This document shows, piece by piece, positions 34,991-46,005 of a stretch of DNA of 64,000 nt (positions are counted from its first letter, which is position 1; the number at the start of each line of letters is the position of its first letter). Source of the stretch: Tanypteryx hageni (Eukaryota > Arthropoda > Insecta > Odonata > Petaluridae); the NCBI GenBank assembly GCA_028673005.1, contig CM054118.1:6102410-6166409 (forward strand), read 5' to 3'. A program made the position numbers and the translations under genes. The notes under the pieces are model-generated. The model did no database searches. It was not told the origin of the DNA and saw only the letters and a program-made list of their open reading frames with translations.

Positions 34991-35567
34991 TGTTGGAGCA
35001 GTGGTTCTTTTTCGTCTCGCGCTCCCCTTTCGGATAATATCTTCACGCTTCAGAAAAATGTTCTTTTATGCTTTTAAGGGTTTCATCGTAAAATCATTAC
35101 TAATAGTAACCAGTTTGATGACATAGGATTCTAAGTGAACTGAGTTCTACTGTGTGAGTTTCTATAGTGAATTCTAATTTATTTAATTTATGTTTCGACG
35201 CACAATTCACAGCTGACAAGCTAACGTCATTTTTTGGGCAGTCAGCATTTGTCGTTGCCTAACCGTGTAGCTCTTCATATATTATTTCTACCTATAATAA
35301 ATCCATTCGTCTGCATCACATTTGTTATGGAGGTGATGTTGCGAGAGTATTTGGATTCATCAGTACAAGACTTATATAATCTAAACAGTTATGAAATAAA
35401 CGGAAAGAAATATTAAAGCTGGTAAATTGGACAGCATTAGAAAAATGAGAGGTGCAAATTTGAGGCGAAACTGATTTTGGTCCAAAATGTTGCGCGTCCG
35501 CTCCTGGAATCCTCATACGCCTCCTTAAGGGGTCGCGCCCCACAGGTTAAGAACCGATGTGTTAGAA
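34991..35567. mobile_element. hAT-type element
   Basis: Left end CAGTGGTTCTT at 34999 and right end the complement of CATCGGTTCTT ending at 35559. The flanking 8-mers TGTTGGAG and TGTTAGAA agree at six of eight positions. GGGGTCGCGCCCC near the right end is usual for hAT short elements. About 561 bp, without transposase. Confidence 0.55.
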
Positions 35568-36490
35568 GAAGAGATTAGCCGAAGACGCGAGACGGAATCC
35601 ATGTTTAGAGAGGAAACAAAGGGGAACGCAGAGATGTTCGGAGCGGTAATTGAATGCGAAATGGCTAGGGAACTTGGCCACGTCGAATATTAAAGCCGCC
35701 GCCATCGCCAGGACGAAAAATGTATGAAGCAAGGACATCGGAGCGATTTGAGAATTTCTGGGTAAGCGATTAACCGTAGATGCTTCACTCCCTCTGCTTA
35801 CATCCCCTGGCTTAGCGATGCCACATTGCGGAAGTGTTCGATAGGCAGTGAGAGAGGGGGAAGGAGAGAGGGGAAGAGAGAGGGGGGTGGGGGGAGGGGG
35901 GGAGTTTAGAAACAAATGATTGTACAACCAACTGTTTGACACTCAGAATGTACCATTCTGCGAATACGTATCCAGCACAATAACTAGCTATTTTAGCACC
36001 CGGGGCAAACTACCAAATATGCGTTCCCTTCATAAAAAACTCTAATACCTATATTTTTTACTGTATGGATTTTGGGTGAACAATTAATAAATAAAAATAA
36101 ACTATGAATGATGTAATTAAAAAAACACCAAGTAGTTTAAGGGGAAACTTTATATTTTGTTCTCACGTTATTGTGTTTAGTCTATCGAAGCAAATCCGGC
36201 CTGAATTAGCGGGAGCCACGTTGGTCCCTGGAGGGACTATCACACGTATCCCCATGCATCAACAGTTTTAGTGGAAGACACAAGAAAAATGAAATTCTTT
36301 AAATCATTTACTTGGTTTTTAGGGGGAACAAGTATAGTAGTGAAATCGCCCCTGTCCTTGTGCCATGCAACCTCGCACAACGTGCCATTTACAATTTTTG
36401 TACCCCCTGTTAAGTTGCGCCAGGGGCGGATGCCCCGCTTGCTCCGCCCTGGTTACGGCACTGTACGTATCTCTACTCCTCCCGTTGAGC
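35568..36490. other. no gene seen; short purine tract
   Basis: A purine stretch GAGAGGGGGAAGGAGAGAGG lies near 35850-35904. The open frame on the minus strand across it is compositional. AT-rich elsewhere. No gene was recognised. Confidence 0.4.
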
Positions 36491-36494
36491 GCCC

Positions 36495-36561
36495 ATGTCC
36501 AGTTAACTGGACATCCTTGCTTTACCCAGGAGGCCCATGCCCAGTTAACTGGACATGGGCC
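36495..36561. repeat. two tandem palindromes centred on GTTAAC
   Basis: 36495-36514 is a perfect 20-bp palindrome (ATGTCCAGTT plus its complement). 36532-36561 is a 30-bp palindrome with one mismatched pair (GGCCCATG arms, same CCAGTTAACTGG centre). The two centres are 42 bp apart. No transposon ends or gene explain them. Confidence 0.8.
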
Positions 36562-37450
36562 TTGTCTGCTTTGCTTTCTTACTGAGAAGCATTGGCCCAC
36601 CCGTTCCGTTTGAGATTTGGAGTGGGCCTTGTGGAATCTTCAACCTTTCTTGTAATTGTTGTGGTTTCTCAAGACACCAATAAATGGGTTTATTGTTGAT
36701 ATTCTTTTTTCGCGCTTTTTAGGTACTTTTTAAATATTCTTTTTCAAATAATATGTAGCTTTACGAGTACTTTTTGTATTGGAAGTAGTTTATATTTTAT
36801 TATTTGAATGAAAACTATTTGAGAAAAGTATATAGTCAGTATTTATTGAAAATTTCCCATAAAAAATTAACCCTTTCATCACTAACCAACCATTGGATAT
36901 TTTAATAAAAAACGAGGAAACGGATTTTGGTTTTCGAAAATAGTATATAGGAATATATCTTTTTCCAACCAACTGCACAACTGTTGGAAGTATGCGAAAA
37001 AACTTTATGACACTAGGGTCATAAACGTAGACATGCCTCGGCGGCGTCCGGAGGTTTGCCGAAAGTCGCCTACTAGACGCGTGTTTTATGTGCGCAGTTT
37101 GAGTGCTTTTGAAAAGAGCCGAGAAATGGACAACGGTTTCTGACCCTTTTCTGGTATATACTAGGCCTCTCTCTTCAGAAAAGGCTTTTCGCACTTTCTC
37201 AAACCAAGGGATCTTTCACACCACATATGTTTATGCCCTATGTGTAACTGCGGCATATGTATTGGCTTGCAAACTTTGTCAGTTTGTGAAGGTTCTCTCG
37301 AGAAGACGTATCGTATAGTTTCTGCCTATTTTTCTCACTCGCATTAGTTGGTGCTGTAAAGAGAATAGAGAAATATCATACATTGGTTATCCGCAATATA
37401 TTTCTCTGCGTCTACTGAAAGTTTGCTGCCTATAACAGGAAACAAGATTG

Positions 37451-37980
37451 GTAAGTTACTTCTTATAAAGAAGTTTTTCATAAGCTTTTCTATTTTTATA
37501 ATAGAATTATCCTTATTTTCGATTTATGAATAATTCCATTTTAGGTTTACTGAACATTGTTTTTTATAAACTTTAACTTTTATTATATGTACAATGATGA
37601 TTTTCATTATAGATATAATTAATATTTTTCATTTTTCACAAATTTTCCTTTCTAAGATATGTGAAAAGGACATAGGATCCATATTATTTACACGCAAGAC
37701 TTTCTTTTGAAGAAACATCATACAGTTTTTTTCATAGTTGTTGCGTATTCAATAGCATTGCTTGGTGTTGAAGAATATATACATATATTATACTGTGTCT
37801 GGAGAAGACATTTTTCGCCTATACTGAAAAGTTACAGCCTAGAACTGGATGCGAAATATATAAGTTATTCTTATTTTCAGAAAATATATTTTGTTGCATT
37901 ACTTCTGGTAACGTTTGTAAATTTTCATAAAACTGTGTTCAATAAGAAAATTTTCAATTTTTTCGTATTTCTTGTTTTAG
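37451..37980 (+). other. possible 5' UTR intron of piggyBac transposase
   Basis: A good donor, G/GTAAGTTACT, at 37451 is paired with a polypyrimidine acceptor, TTTCGTATTTCTTGTTTTAG, ending at 37980. The ATG of MASRDPS follows two bases later, in the context CCATGG. The reading frame is open upstream of this ATG, but that part (from 37707) has no transposase features. Confidence 0.4.
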
Positions 37981-37982
37981 CC

Positions 37983-39635
37983 ATGGCTTCAAGAGATCCA
38001 TCGATTCCAAGCACAAGTAGGGAGGGAATGTCACACTCTGAGGAGGAATTTGAATCTGATACATCATATTAGCCAATGGAGGAAGAGAGTGAGTTGGAAA
38101 GTTGAAGCGAAGATGATTTTGTCTCAGAAGATAGCAGTGAAGAAGAAACTGCCCCCGATGACTGGAGGGATGGAGTTGGTGTCCCACCAGATATCAGAAT
38201 TAGAGGAAGACTAAGAGACAACATCGAGCCTAATGTACAGCCTATTTATGTATTTTGTCTACTTTTTAGTGATGTGCTAGTGGAAGCAATAGTCAGAGAA
38301 ACCAACCGTCGAGGTGATGAACTTTTGCAGAAAGAAGAGAAGAGAGAAACAAAGAGAATGCATCGATGGAAGAATACTTATCAGGAGGAAATGAAAAAAT
38401 TCTTTGGTTTGTGCCTCCTAATAGGTAACATTAGGTTCCCAACACTTGCTCACTATTGGAACAAAAATTCCTTATATTATCATCCAATATTCGGTCAAAC
38501 TATGTCTCAAAACGGATTCGAACTTCTGTTTAAGGTTTTGAGATTCACCGATCATAGTAAAGAAAATATGGTACCAATGGACAAATTATTCAAGATACGG
38601 CCAGTTCTTGATGCTGTTCTAGAAAATTTCAAATCTGCGCTTTCCCCTGATCAGAATTTATCTCTTGATGAGGCTATGCTGCAGTGGAGGGGAAGACTTA
38701 GCTGTAGACAGTACATTCGAGGAAAGCGCCATAAATATTGCATCAAATTTTATGAGTAGTGCACTCCAGGCGGATATGTGTTGGATATTCTTGTGTATAC
38801 AGGAAAGGGAATGACAATTGAAGAAGCGGGTGAAAGGCATTCTGATGCTGTAGTGAAAAAATTCTTAGAGAATTTTATAAATAAAGGACATTTACTTTAC
38901 ATGGATAGTTTTTATAATAGTGTAGAACTAGCCGAGAAACTCTTAGAAAAAGGAACTGATGTATGTGGGACCCTAAACCGTAAACGAAAAGGAAATCCAA
39001 AGTTTGTGGTGCAGAAAAAGCTAAAAAAATCTGAGGTCGTATTTCAACACAAAAGGCCTGTTTTGGTGACGAAGTGGAATGATAAAAGAGACGTCTTGAT
39101 GATTACGACTCGTCACAAACATCAGATGAGACGTCTGAAGACGAAGAGAAATAAAGAGATGCAAAAACTACTCTGTGTGATTGATTATAATTTGAATATG
39201 TCGGGAATCGACCGAGCAGATCAAATGGCTGCTTATTATTCCTCACCAAGGAAGACGCTGAAGTGGTATAGGAATTTTTTTTCCATATTTTAGATCTGTG
39301 TATTTCAAATGGTAGGCTAATTTACCAGTGAGGAACTGGTAAAAATACACAGTTGCTGCCTTTTCGGGACTCCGTTATCTCGAGCTTGCTTGGGAATCCC
39401 GATTCCCGAATAAAAGTAGATAGGAAGAGGAAGAGAACATCTGAGCCAAAAATTGATCAACATTACTTGGAACCATGTCCAAGTACAGAAAAAAACAGCA
39501 GTAATGACGAAGAGGTGCAGGGTTTGCCATTCGAAAGGGGTAAGAAAACAAACTCGTTACCAGTGTGGGAAATGCGACGAGGAACCCGGGTTGTGTGTAC
39601 ATCCTTGTTTTGTAGAATGGCATAATATTCAGTGA
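37983..39635 (+). pseudogene. piggyBac-family transposase (PGBD-like), broken
   Basis: About 550 codons starting at MASRDPSIPSTSREG, with an acidic Ser/Glu-rich N-terminus. Catalytic-core landmarks follow: SLDEAMLQWRGR (first Asp near 38666), YMDSFYNS (second Asp near 38904), and MSGIDRADQMAAYY (third Asp near 39210). A Cys-rich C-terminal zinc-binding domain (CRVCHSKG, YQCGKC, LCVHPC) lies at about 39513-39620. Breaks: stops at 38070-38072, 38103-38105 and 38757-38759, a frameshift in a T run near 39277-39284, a TGA near 39329, and a frameshift near 39510. The three Asp residues remain, but the protein cannot be made. Domain order and length match piggyBac transposases of about 550-600 residues. 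Confidence 0.88.
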
Positions 39636-40182
39636 TGTCTCTCTCTAGAAATAAATCTTTTCCAATATCTCTTTTTGGATTATTACATAAATGTTTCCCT
39701 ATTTATTGTTTTATATAAATTTTCTGTTTTTCTGGAATAATTTCCATCAATTTTGTTTTGCAAATATTTTTATTTTGGATTTCATGAAAATTTCTATTTT
39801 CTTTTGATTTATGGGTATTATGTTTCTATTTACGACCTATGTTATAATCTGATCTCTAGGCAATCAGTAATTTTCATTCAAACGTAATTTTTAAGTGGAA
39901 TATTAGTAGTAGAATGGCGTTTATTTCATTTCTCTAGTACAAACCGTTCTTGAGATACAGGATTTACAAGAAATATAAATTATGTCCGGGATTCGAACTG
40001 AGGGCTCTAACCCCAGAATCAAACCCATAATCTAAAAGTTTAAGAACTTTTAATTGCTGAATCAACAATTATTGAAAAATTAAATGGTTTTTGAATTATA
40101 TCTTTGCGACAAAGGTTTCAAAAGTTGCATGTTTGTCCTACAGGGTAAAAACGCAATTTCCTTTGGGCAGTCAATGTGTTAA

Positions 40183-41225
40183 TCACTTTGAACCGGTGGC
40201 GAATTGAACCTGTTAGGGGTCCCAGTGCAAAATCCTTTTTGAGGCATAGTATAATTATTTTTTATTGAAACAAATATATACTTTTCAGTGAGAAACCAAC
40301 AGAGCAAGACTATACAGCTTTCAATATGATATGGTGACAGCAAACAACTTTCAATTATTTTGACGAGTCACGCCAGAAACATCGAATACAATTACATGTT
40401 GCGCTCTCCGGGCAAACGGAAAACTATGATGTTGGAGAGCTGGTATGATTAAAAATAATTTATAGAAAATAACGAGTCAAAAAAAATCAATATGACAAAA
40501 TACCAATAATTTTTGATGATATGCTTCTTTGTGCAGTGGCCACCTCGACTTGGGCACCGGTTCGCTATTACGTAGTGTGTTACGTAACTGCTTTGAACCA
40601 TTTACGGTACGTCACTGCGTCGAACCTTTGCAGAAGTTTCCATTGGTGCTGGGAAGGACTGTAGTTGTCACCAAAATATCCATTTTCCGTACTCGAGTCC
40701 TTTGCTTCCGAACCCCACTTATCTCCGCTACATGAGAATCGATTCATGAATTATTTGTTTTTGTATGTGCATTTCGTGTTTACTCACGTGTATGTGAAGT
40801 CACGCTCAAAACAAATGAAAAAGTACACGAATCGATTTTGTTGCCGATGATATATACGGTGGGGAAATGTTTATAATATGGCATTTGAACCATTCAAAGC
40901 GCTGCGTATACTCGGATAAGTACTCACCTCTACAGGAGTTCGAAGTCATAATCAGGTCCAGTATCTAATAAGTCTATCGCTTGTTTCAAATGAATTAGCT
41001 TACAGTGCGTCTCTAGTTCAATCCCGCAAGCAATGGAAATGAAATTCAGACTTTTGAGTGATTTCTGATTTTGGTACTAACGTTGTGTGAAATCTCAAAT
41101 CAGTTTATACAGAGAGATAGAATGCGGGAAATCGCGAATGATTTCTCTTGCTATTTGTATCGGAGTTTATGAGTTTTAATTGTGCCAAATAGCCAGAAAG
41201 AGCAAGAGAATGACGTGAAGCCGGT
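40183..41225. other. no gene seen
   Basis: AT-rich to mixed sequence. A B-box-like complement GGGATTCGAACT lies just upstream at 39985, inside the piggyBac 3' region. No gene was recognised. Confidence 0.4.
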
Positions 41226-41229
41226 GGTG

Positions 41230-41542
41230 GTTCAGAACAGTGGTCGGGAGTCTTTTCTGGATGGCGGGCCACAGTCGTAGTTTGAATATTTCGGTGGGCC
41301 GCATAGGAAGTCGAGTGAGCTTCTGCGGTCCGGAGGAGTGTTCGCCACTGCAGTTACTTGGGGATTCTGCGGCCTCCTATTAGTGAAAATCAAGTCCGAA
41401 TAATTCACAGGCGTTGAAACTTCATCAGAAAAGATTTTCAGACTAATTTTATTATAAAATATGAAATTCTCAGTTAATCATAGCTTCGCGGGCCGCATAA
41501 AGCGCTCTCGGGGGCCGCAGATTGCCGATTCCTGGTTTAGAA
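41230..41542. mobile_element. hAT-type short element
   Basis: A 297-bp element (41238-41534) starts CAGTGGTCGGGAGTC and ends with the complement of CAGGAATCGGCAATC. The flanking 8-mers GTTCAGAA and GTTTAGAA differ at one position. GCGGGCCAC and GGTGGGCCGCAT on the left, and CGGGCCGCATAAAGCGC on the right, are typical of this group. Confidence 0.7.
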
Positions 41543-41840
41543 TATCGAAAAATAATTAGATATTTTGTGAATACCCTATTCCGTTTTACACGACCTGCGT
41601 TCGTTGTTTCAAGTTTCGAGCTCCTACGATGATTCTAAGTACATAACTTTAATATGCGAATGATTAATATTCTACATGTAAATGTACTCCTTTTCGTAAA
41701 TAACGCAACAAATGTTGTTTACATTGGTTGCTATGAACAGAATTTCTCCTCTCTCGTACTAATTGTTGAGCATTCAAAGCACGCTTCCACCCATAAGAAT
41801 TGAAATAACAATAGGATTTCGAGGTTTAACAATATAATGG
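41543..41840. other. no gene seen
   Basis: Short AT-rich interval with no recognised feature. Confidence 0.4.
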
Positions 41841-42240
41841 GTTGGCATGACAACATCCCGTAAAAATGGCGAGATTTTCCCAAAATATGTGAATTAAACG
41901 TTTAACATGAGGATTTTCTAACCGTAGGCGGGAATAGATAAACGGAATAAGAAACTTCATAGTTTTTTATTTATTTTCAATGGTGAATTATTTCAAATTT
42001 AGATCTCAAAAAGAATAAAAGCCTGCAAGTCAAAAGCCGATTTTTACGTGTTATCATTTGGGAAATGGAATTGCCTACCTTGGAGTCGAATCTAGGACTT
42101 TTTCGAAATTTCTTTTCTTCATCATCTTACAATATGTGAGTCGATCATTCCTGCCAAATACAAAAAAGGAATCTCGTTCCATTATCGAGTTATTTGCATT
42201 TTTATAGCGTGGCAGAGGGAGCCACAAAGGGACAGAAGTA
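41841..42240 (+). repeat. dispersed repeat R2, diverged plus copy
   Basis: Has GAATTAAACGTTTAACATGAGG, like 15238-15258. It also has a B-box-like GGAGTCGAATCTAGGAC with a following AATATGTGAGTCGATCATTCCTG, like 15420-15490. Confidence 0.5.
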
Positions 42241-42629
42241 GCCTTTTAGTATTGTTAGATCCCAATCTCAATCCATGGTTAAACGGTCAGAAGGACCTAG
42301 CGTTTGCCGTCTCCGTGAGCTTGTCCCACTTTTCCGGCAGCAAAAGCAGTGCGTTGTAGGGACTTATCTTAATACTAATAACAGTTTGGCCTAATGGCTT
42401 AAGAAAACAGTTGGTTTGATGATGCATACGGTTCCTTAAAATAACTAGGATGAATATAATTAACAATATATACGATAAGTACAGGATAAAAGAGTGGATT
42501 ATTTATACGGGGTTTTTTATTATGATTTTTATTTTTTTGGTTTGTTTTGTTGCCAGTTTTGTTTTTTTTATATGTATAAAGGTTGGTACATATATATTTT
42601 TTGATTATTTTATTTATTTTTTTAGTTTT

Positions 42630-43539
42630 TACGCCGAAGATATTTTCGATATCTCGAGAATTGGAAGCGACATCGCGAGTCATTAGAAAAGTTTCGGTAG
42701 GGCGCGATTCAACAGTGTGGATTCCGCGTGCTTTTTCAGCTGGTGAGGGACGGGTGGACTCAAGTTGTCGAACTTGATGAACTGAGATGCCCTTGTTCTC
42801 GATATATTTGGCAATTTCATTTACGCTGGCATCGGCCGGTATGCCTTGTGCTACATATTGGGGCACGCGTTCTTCCTGAAGGGAGTAGGTACAAGAACTT
42901 ATGTCGAGCTCTTTTAGGATTTGGCGTGGGGCGCGATAATCCTTAGCAGAAATACACTTCACTAAAAGGGTTGAAGAGCCAATGAGGCGCGTGACAGGTG
43001 GTGATTCTAGGGCTCTACGGAAGGCGGAGCGGATTTTGATCCATTCGGAGGTACCGTTGATTTTAATACAGGGAATTGGGAGAGATGATTTTGGAAGAGA
43101 TGGGCTTTTGGTGGCGGGAGCTAGGGGGGTGGATGCAAATTTGGCGAAAGGGATTTAGAATTAATGGTAGGTGAAGGGTTTGATGCTAAAGGTGCCGAGG
43201 TAGGTTTTGATTTGAGGGGAATGGAAGTAGGTTGTTGGTCCATTGATTCGGAGGAAGGGTCTGATAATTCGTCTTGGGGAGCGATGGGTGAGAATGAGTT
43301 GGAAATGGGAGCAGCGGCGGGGGAGGATGAGCGTGAAGCGGAAGAGAGATTGGAGGAGCTGGTGGAGGCCCGTTTGCGTTTAATATTACACACGGTAAAT
43401 TCACTATTACTAGAGGAATCGTCTTCAATAAGATTGGCACTGGTAGTGGATTCTTTATTTGCACTGGTAGCACTGATCACTTTAATTAAATTGATTGCAC
43501 TGGACGCGTTTTGTTCACTGTAATTTTTCGCACTGCTTT

Positions 43540-43545
<6 letters not shown>
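42630..43545 (-). pseudogene. gag-like ORF1 of a jockey-type element, partial
   Basis: Minus-strand coding sequence without its RT partner. The N-terminal half (43545 to about 43125) is rich in Ser, Pro and acidic residues with an IKRKR basic patch. A frameshift near 43125 leads into KINGTSEWIKIRSAFR, then ISAKDYRAPRQILKELD, QYVAQGIPADASVNEIAKY and ISVHQVRQLES. The latter matches the pattern of the PRE_C2HC region preceding zinc knuckles in jockey/X-element ORF1 proteins, which bind nucleic acid. Zinc knuckles are not seen. The similarity ends near codon ETFLMT (about 42690) and low-complexity sequence follows. It borders the TA repeat on its 5' side. Assignment rests on motif impression. Confidence 0.5.

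Positions 43546-43607
<62 letters not shown>
43546..43607. repeat. (TA)n microsatellite
   Basis: About 31 uninterrupted TA dinucleotides, directly upstream of the gag-like ORF on the minus strand. Confidence 0.95.
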
Positions 43608-43611
<4 letters not shown>

Positions 43612-44303
43612 CCTACAGGTTTTAAGTGGATATCCCCCGGAAATGCATTGATTCGATACCAGGAAAGTTTTCGTTTTTGCATATGATTTACACGTAATCG
43701 GCTAGAATACGAAGTATAGACCTTTATTCTTTAACATTTTAAAATATCTTACGATCGAGATTTAGACTCGATATTTATACCATTTAACGCAGAAAGAAAT
43801 GAAAATTCTTATTCTTACCGTCCATTTTGTTGTTTAATTCCTGTTTGCTCATATTTTAGGTTTATTTTCGATTTTCTCCGGTTTTTGACATTTCAAAAAG
43901 TAGGTTGCTAGGGTAGCCGGCATTGTTCATCTCATATTTTCACATTGTTAGACTCGGGTTTCAAATGAATTTGCACTAAGCTTGCAATAAAACGCGTGAA
44001 GGACAAAAACAGATTGTCTCGAGTGACGTCACCTCCCAGTATAAACGTAAATAAATCAAGAACGGTCGGCTCGATTTCGACAAATCTTTCGCTTGAATAC
44101 TCCATGCAGACTCTTGCAGGTTTTAAGTGGGAAGTCGTCTCCCAAAAAGGCATGGAATGGTGTGAGCTATATAATCATTTTAAGAGGGGCAATAAAAGTG
44201 CTTCAACTAATAACACTCTTTGTAACAATTTTTTGTCATAGGAACTATCGCATTGGATCACTTCACGCAAGGCTCTCTAGATGTTTGCAAGAAGTACTGC
44301 AAC
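43608..44303. other. no gene seen; R2-like scraps
   Basis: A short repeated phrase, GCAGGTTTTAAGTGG (44116) and ACAGGTTTTAAGTGG (43616), occurs twice with different followers. No supported gene. Confidence 0.4.
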
Positions 44304-44304
44304 G

Positions 44305-44352
<48 letters not shown>
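44304..44352. repeat. (TG)n(TA)n microsatellite
   Basis: About eight TG units pass directly into about sixteen TA units. Confidence 0.95.
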
Positions 44353-44355
<3 letters not shown>

Positions 44356-45440
44356 GTCTAGTTGTTTAAAAAATGGGGGGTACCACGAAGTTAAGGCCAG
44401 GAACACGCAGTCAATTCTATCTGGCCTTCCATTCGCTTGTTTCTGGCTATAAGAGAACTTTGACGAGACCACGCATTTAGCCCAAACATCACCAAAACAT
44501 CTCATCAGAGTGATCCGTCCGTCCGAAATCTCCCAACTAATCTCTTGCCTCCCCCCTTAGCTTGCTTTTTCCTCTTCCCTTCACATTATCATTTTGATTG
44601 GAGCTAGACATAAGGAAAGGACCAAGTTCGAAGCCTATTCACCCACATCATCGAAATCCCTTTAATAAACTTCAGGAAAGCAACCGCGAGTTTTGCATCT
44701 GGATGCCCACGGGCCATCTTCCTACCACACCCACCGCCCCATTCTCCCTCGATGCGTCGGTCGATCATGGATTAAGTTCTCTGCAGGAATCTTTGGTGTT
44801 TAAGGAAAAAAAAATCGGAGGAGGGAGGAATAAAGGGGTTTCGAGGGTTGGGAGAGAGGGGTTTTGAGGGATGGGGAGAAAACAGTTTTTTTTGGTATTA
44901 GGCACACAAGTTTATGGAGGATGGAGGGGATGTTCACTGTAAGGGTTTGGTGGAGTGTTAGAGGAGCAGCATACGCCGTCCAATATATCAGTGGCTGGTC
45001 CAGCTGCCGGTTTCTGGGGGTTTTTGGAAGGGTTGGGAGAGGGGGGCAGGAGCATTTCGTGAAAGTGGGTTTCTCCCCCTTCCAGAAAGGGAAGGAATTC
45101 GGGAGATATCGCGCGTTATAAAGGGAAAGGGGAGGAGTTGGGAGGGGGAGGCAGGAGGAGGGAGGTAGAGGGGAAGGTTGGAGGGGGGGAGGGATGAGGG
45201 GAAGAAGGGGTTTATAGAGAGTGACGTTTCTGCTCACATATATCAGTGGCGGATCCAGACGCTTGGTTGGAGGAGAAGAATGGTTGTGTGTGTACGTGTG
45301 GGTACGTGTGTGTTGGTGTGTGTGTTAGTGCTTGATCGAGATGACGTCAGCCGTGGAGGGATTATATGGAACCGTCAGTTTGAGGGAGAAAACGACGAAC
45401 AATGTTCGAACCCCTTTTGGTTGAGAGTTAGGAGGAGAGT
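44353..45440. other. no gene seen; G-rich and GT-rich segments
   Basis: Purine-rich stretches lie near 44815-44880 and 45120-45220, and a GTGTGTGT-type segment near 45285-45335. CAGTGGCTGGTCCAGCTGCCGG (44989) and CAGTGGCGGATCCAGACGC (45244) begin alike and may be element ends, but partners were not found. Confidence 0.35.
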
Positions 45441-46005
45441 AAGGAGGGGTGTGTGGGGAAGGGGGGTGTGGGGGAGGGGGTGTGGGGGAGGGGGTGTGGG
45501 GGAAGGGGTGGTGTGGGGGAAGTAGTGGTGTGGGAGAGGGGGTGGCATGGGGAAGGGGCGGTGTGGGGGAAGGGGTGGTGTGGGGGAAGGGGTGGTGTGC
45601 GGGAAGGGGTGGTGTGCGGGAAGGGGTGGTGTGGGGGAAGGGGTGGTGTCCGGGAAGGGGTGGTGTGGGGGAAGGGGTGGTGTGGGGGAGGGGGTGGCGT
45701 GGGGAAGGGGTGGTGGGGGGAAGGGGTGGTGTGGTGTAAAGGGTGGTGTGGGAGAGGGGGTGGCATGGGGAAGGGGTGGTGTGGGGGAAGGGGTGGTGTG
45801 GGGGAAGGGGTGGTGTGGGGGAAGGGGTGGTGGGGGAAGGGGTGGTGTGGGGGGAAGGGGGGTGTGTGGGGAAGGGGGGTGTGGGGGAAGGGGGGTGTGA
45901 GTGGAAGGGTGGTTTGGGGGGAAGGGTGGTTTGGGGGGAATGGTGGTGTGGGGGGAAGGGGGGTGTGGGAGGAAGGGGGGGTGGAGAAAGTGGGGGAGCG
46001 TGATG
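45441..46005 (+). repeat. 17-bp G-rich minisatellite
   Basis: About 560 bp of GGTGTGGGGGAAGGGGT units (17 bp), with variants lacking or adding a few bases, nearly free of C on the plus strand. Because 17 is not a multiple of 3, every frame cycles through the same codons. The long Gly-rich (plus) and Pro/His/Ser-rich (minus) frames are therefore artefacts. Runs of G4-G5 give strong G-quadruplex potential. Confidence 0.9.

Larger units (their letters stand above)
36871..40178 (+). mobile_element. piggyBac element, probable full extent
   Basis: The element surrounds a broken piggyBac transposase. TTAA at 36867-36870 is followed by CCCTTTCATCACTAACC, and TTAA at 40179-40182 is preceded by the complement of CACATTGACTGCCC. 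The two ends agree only weakly, so the boundaries are inferred mainly from TTAA sites and the expected size of about 3.3 kb. The transposase identity is much firmer than the ends. Confidence 0.5.

Noticed and set aside
37707..37982. N-terminal extension of the piggyBac frame
   Set aside because: It is open but hydrophobic, lacks transposase character, and is preceded by a good splice acceptor just before the internal ATG, so I treat it as intronic or UTR.
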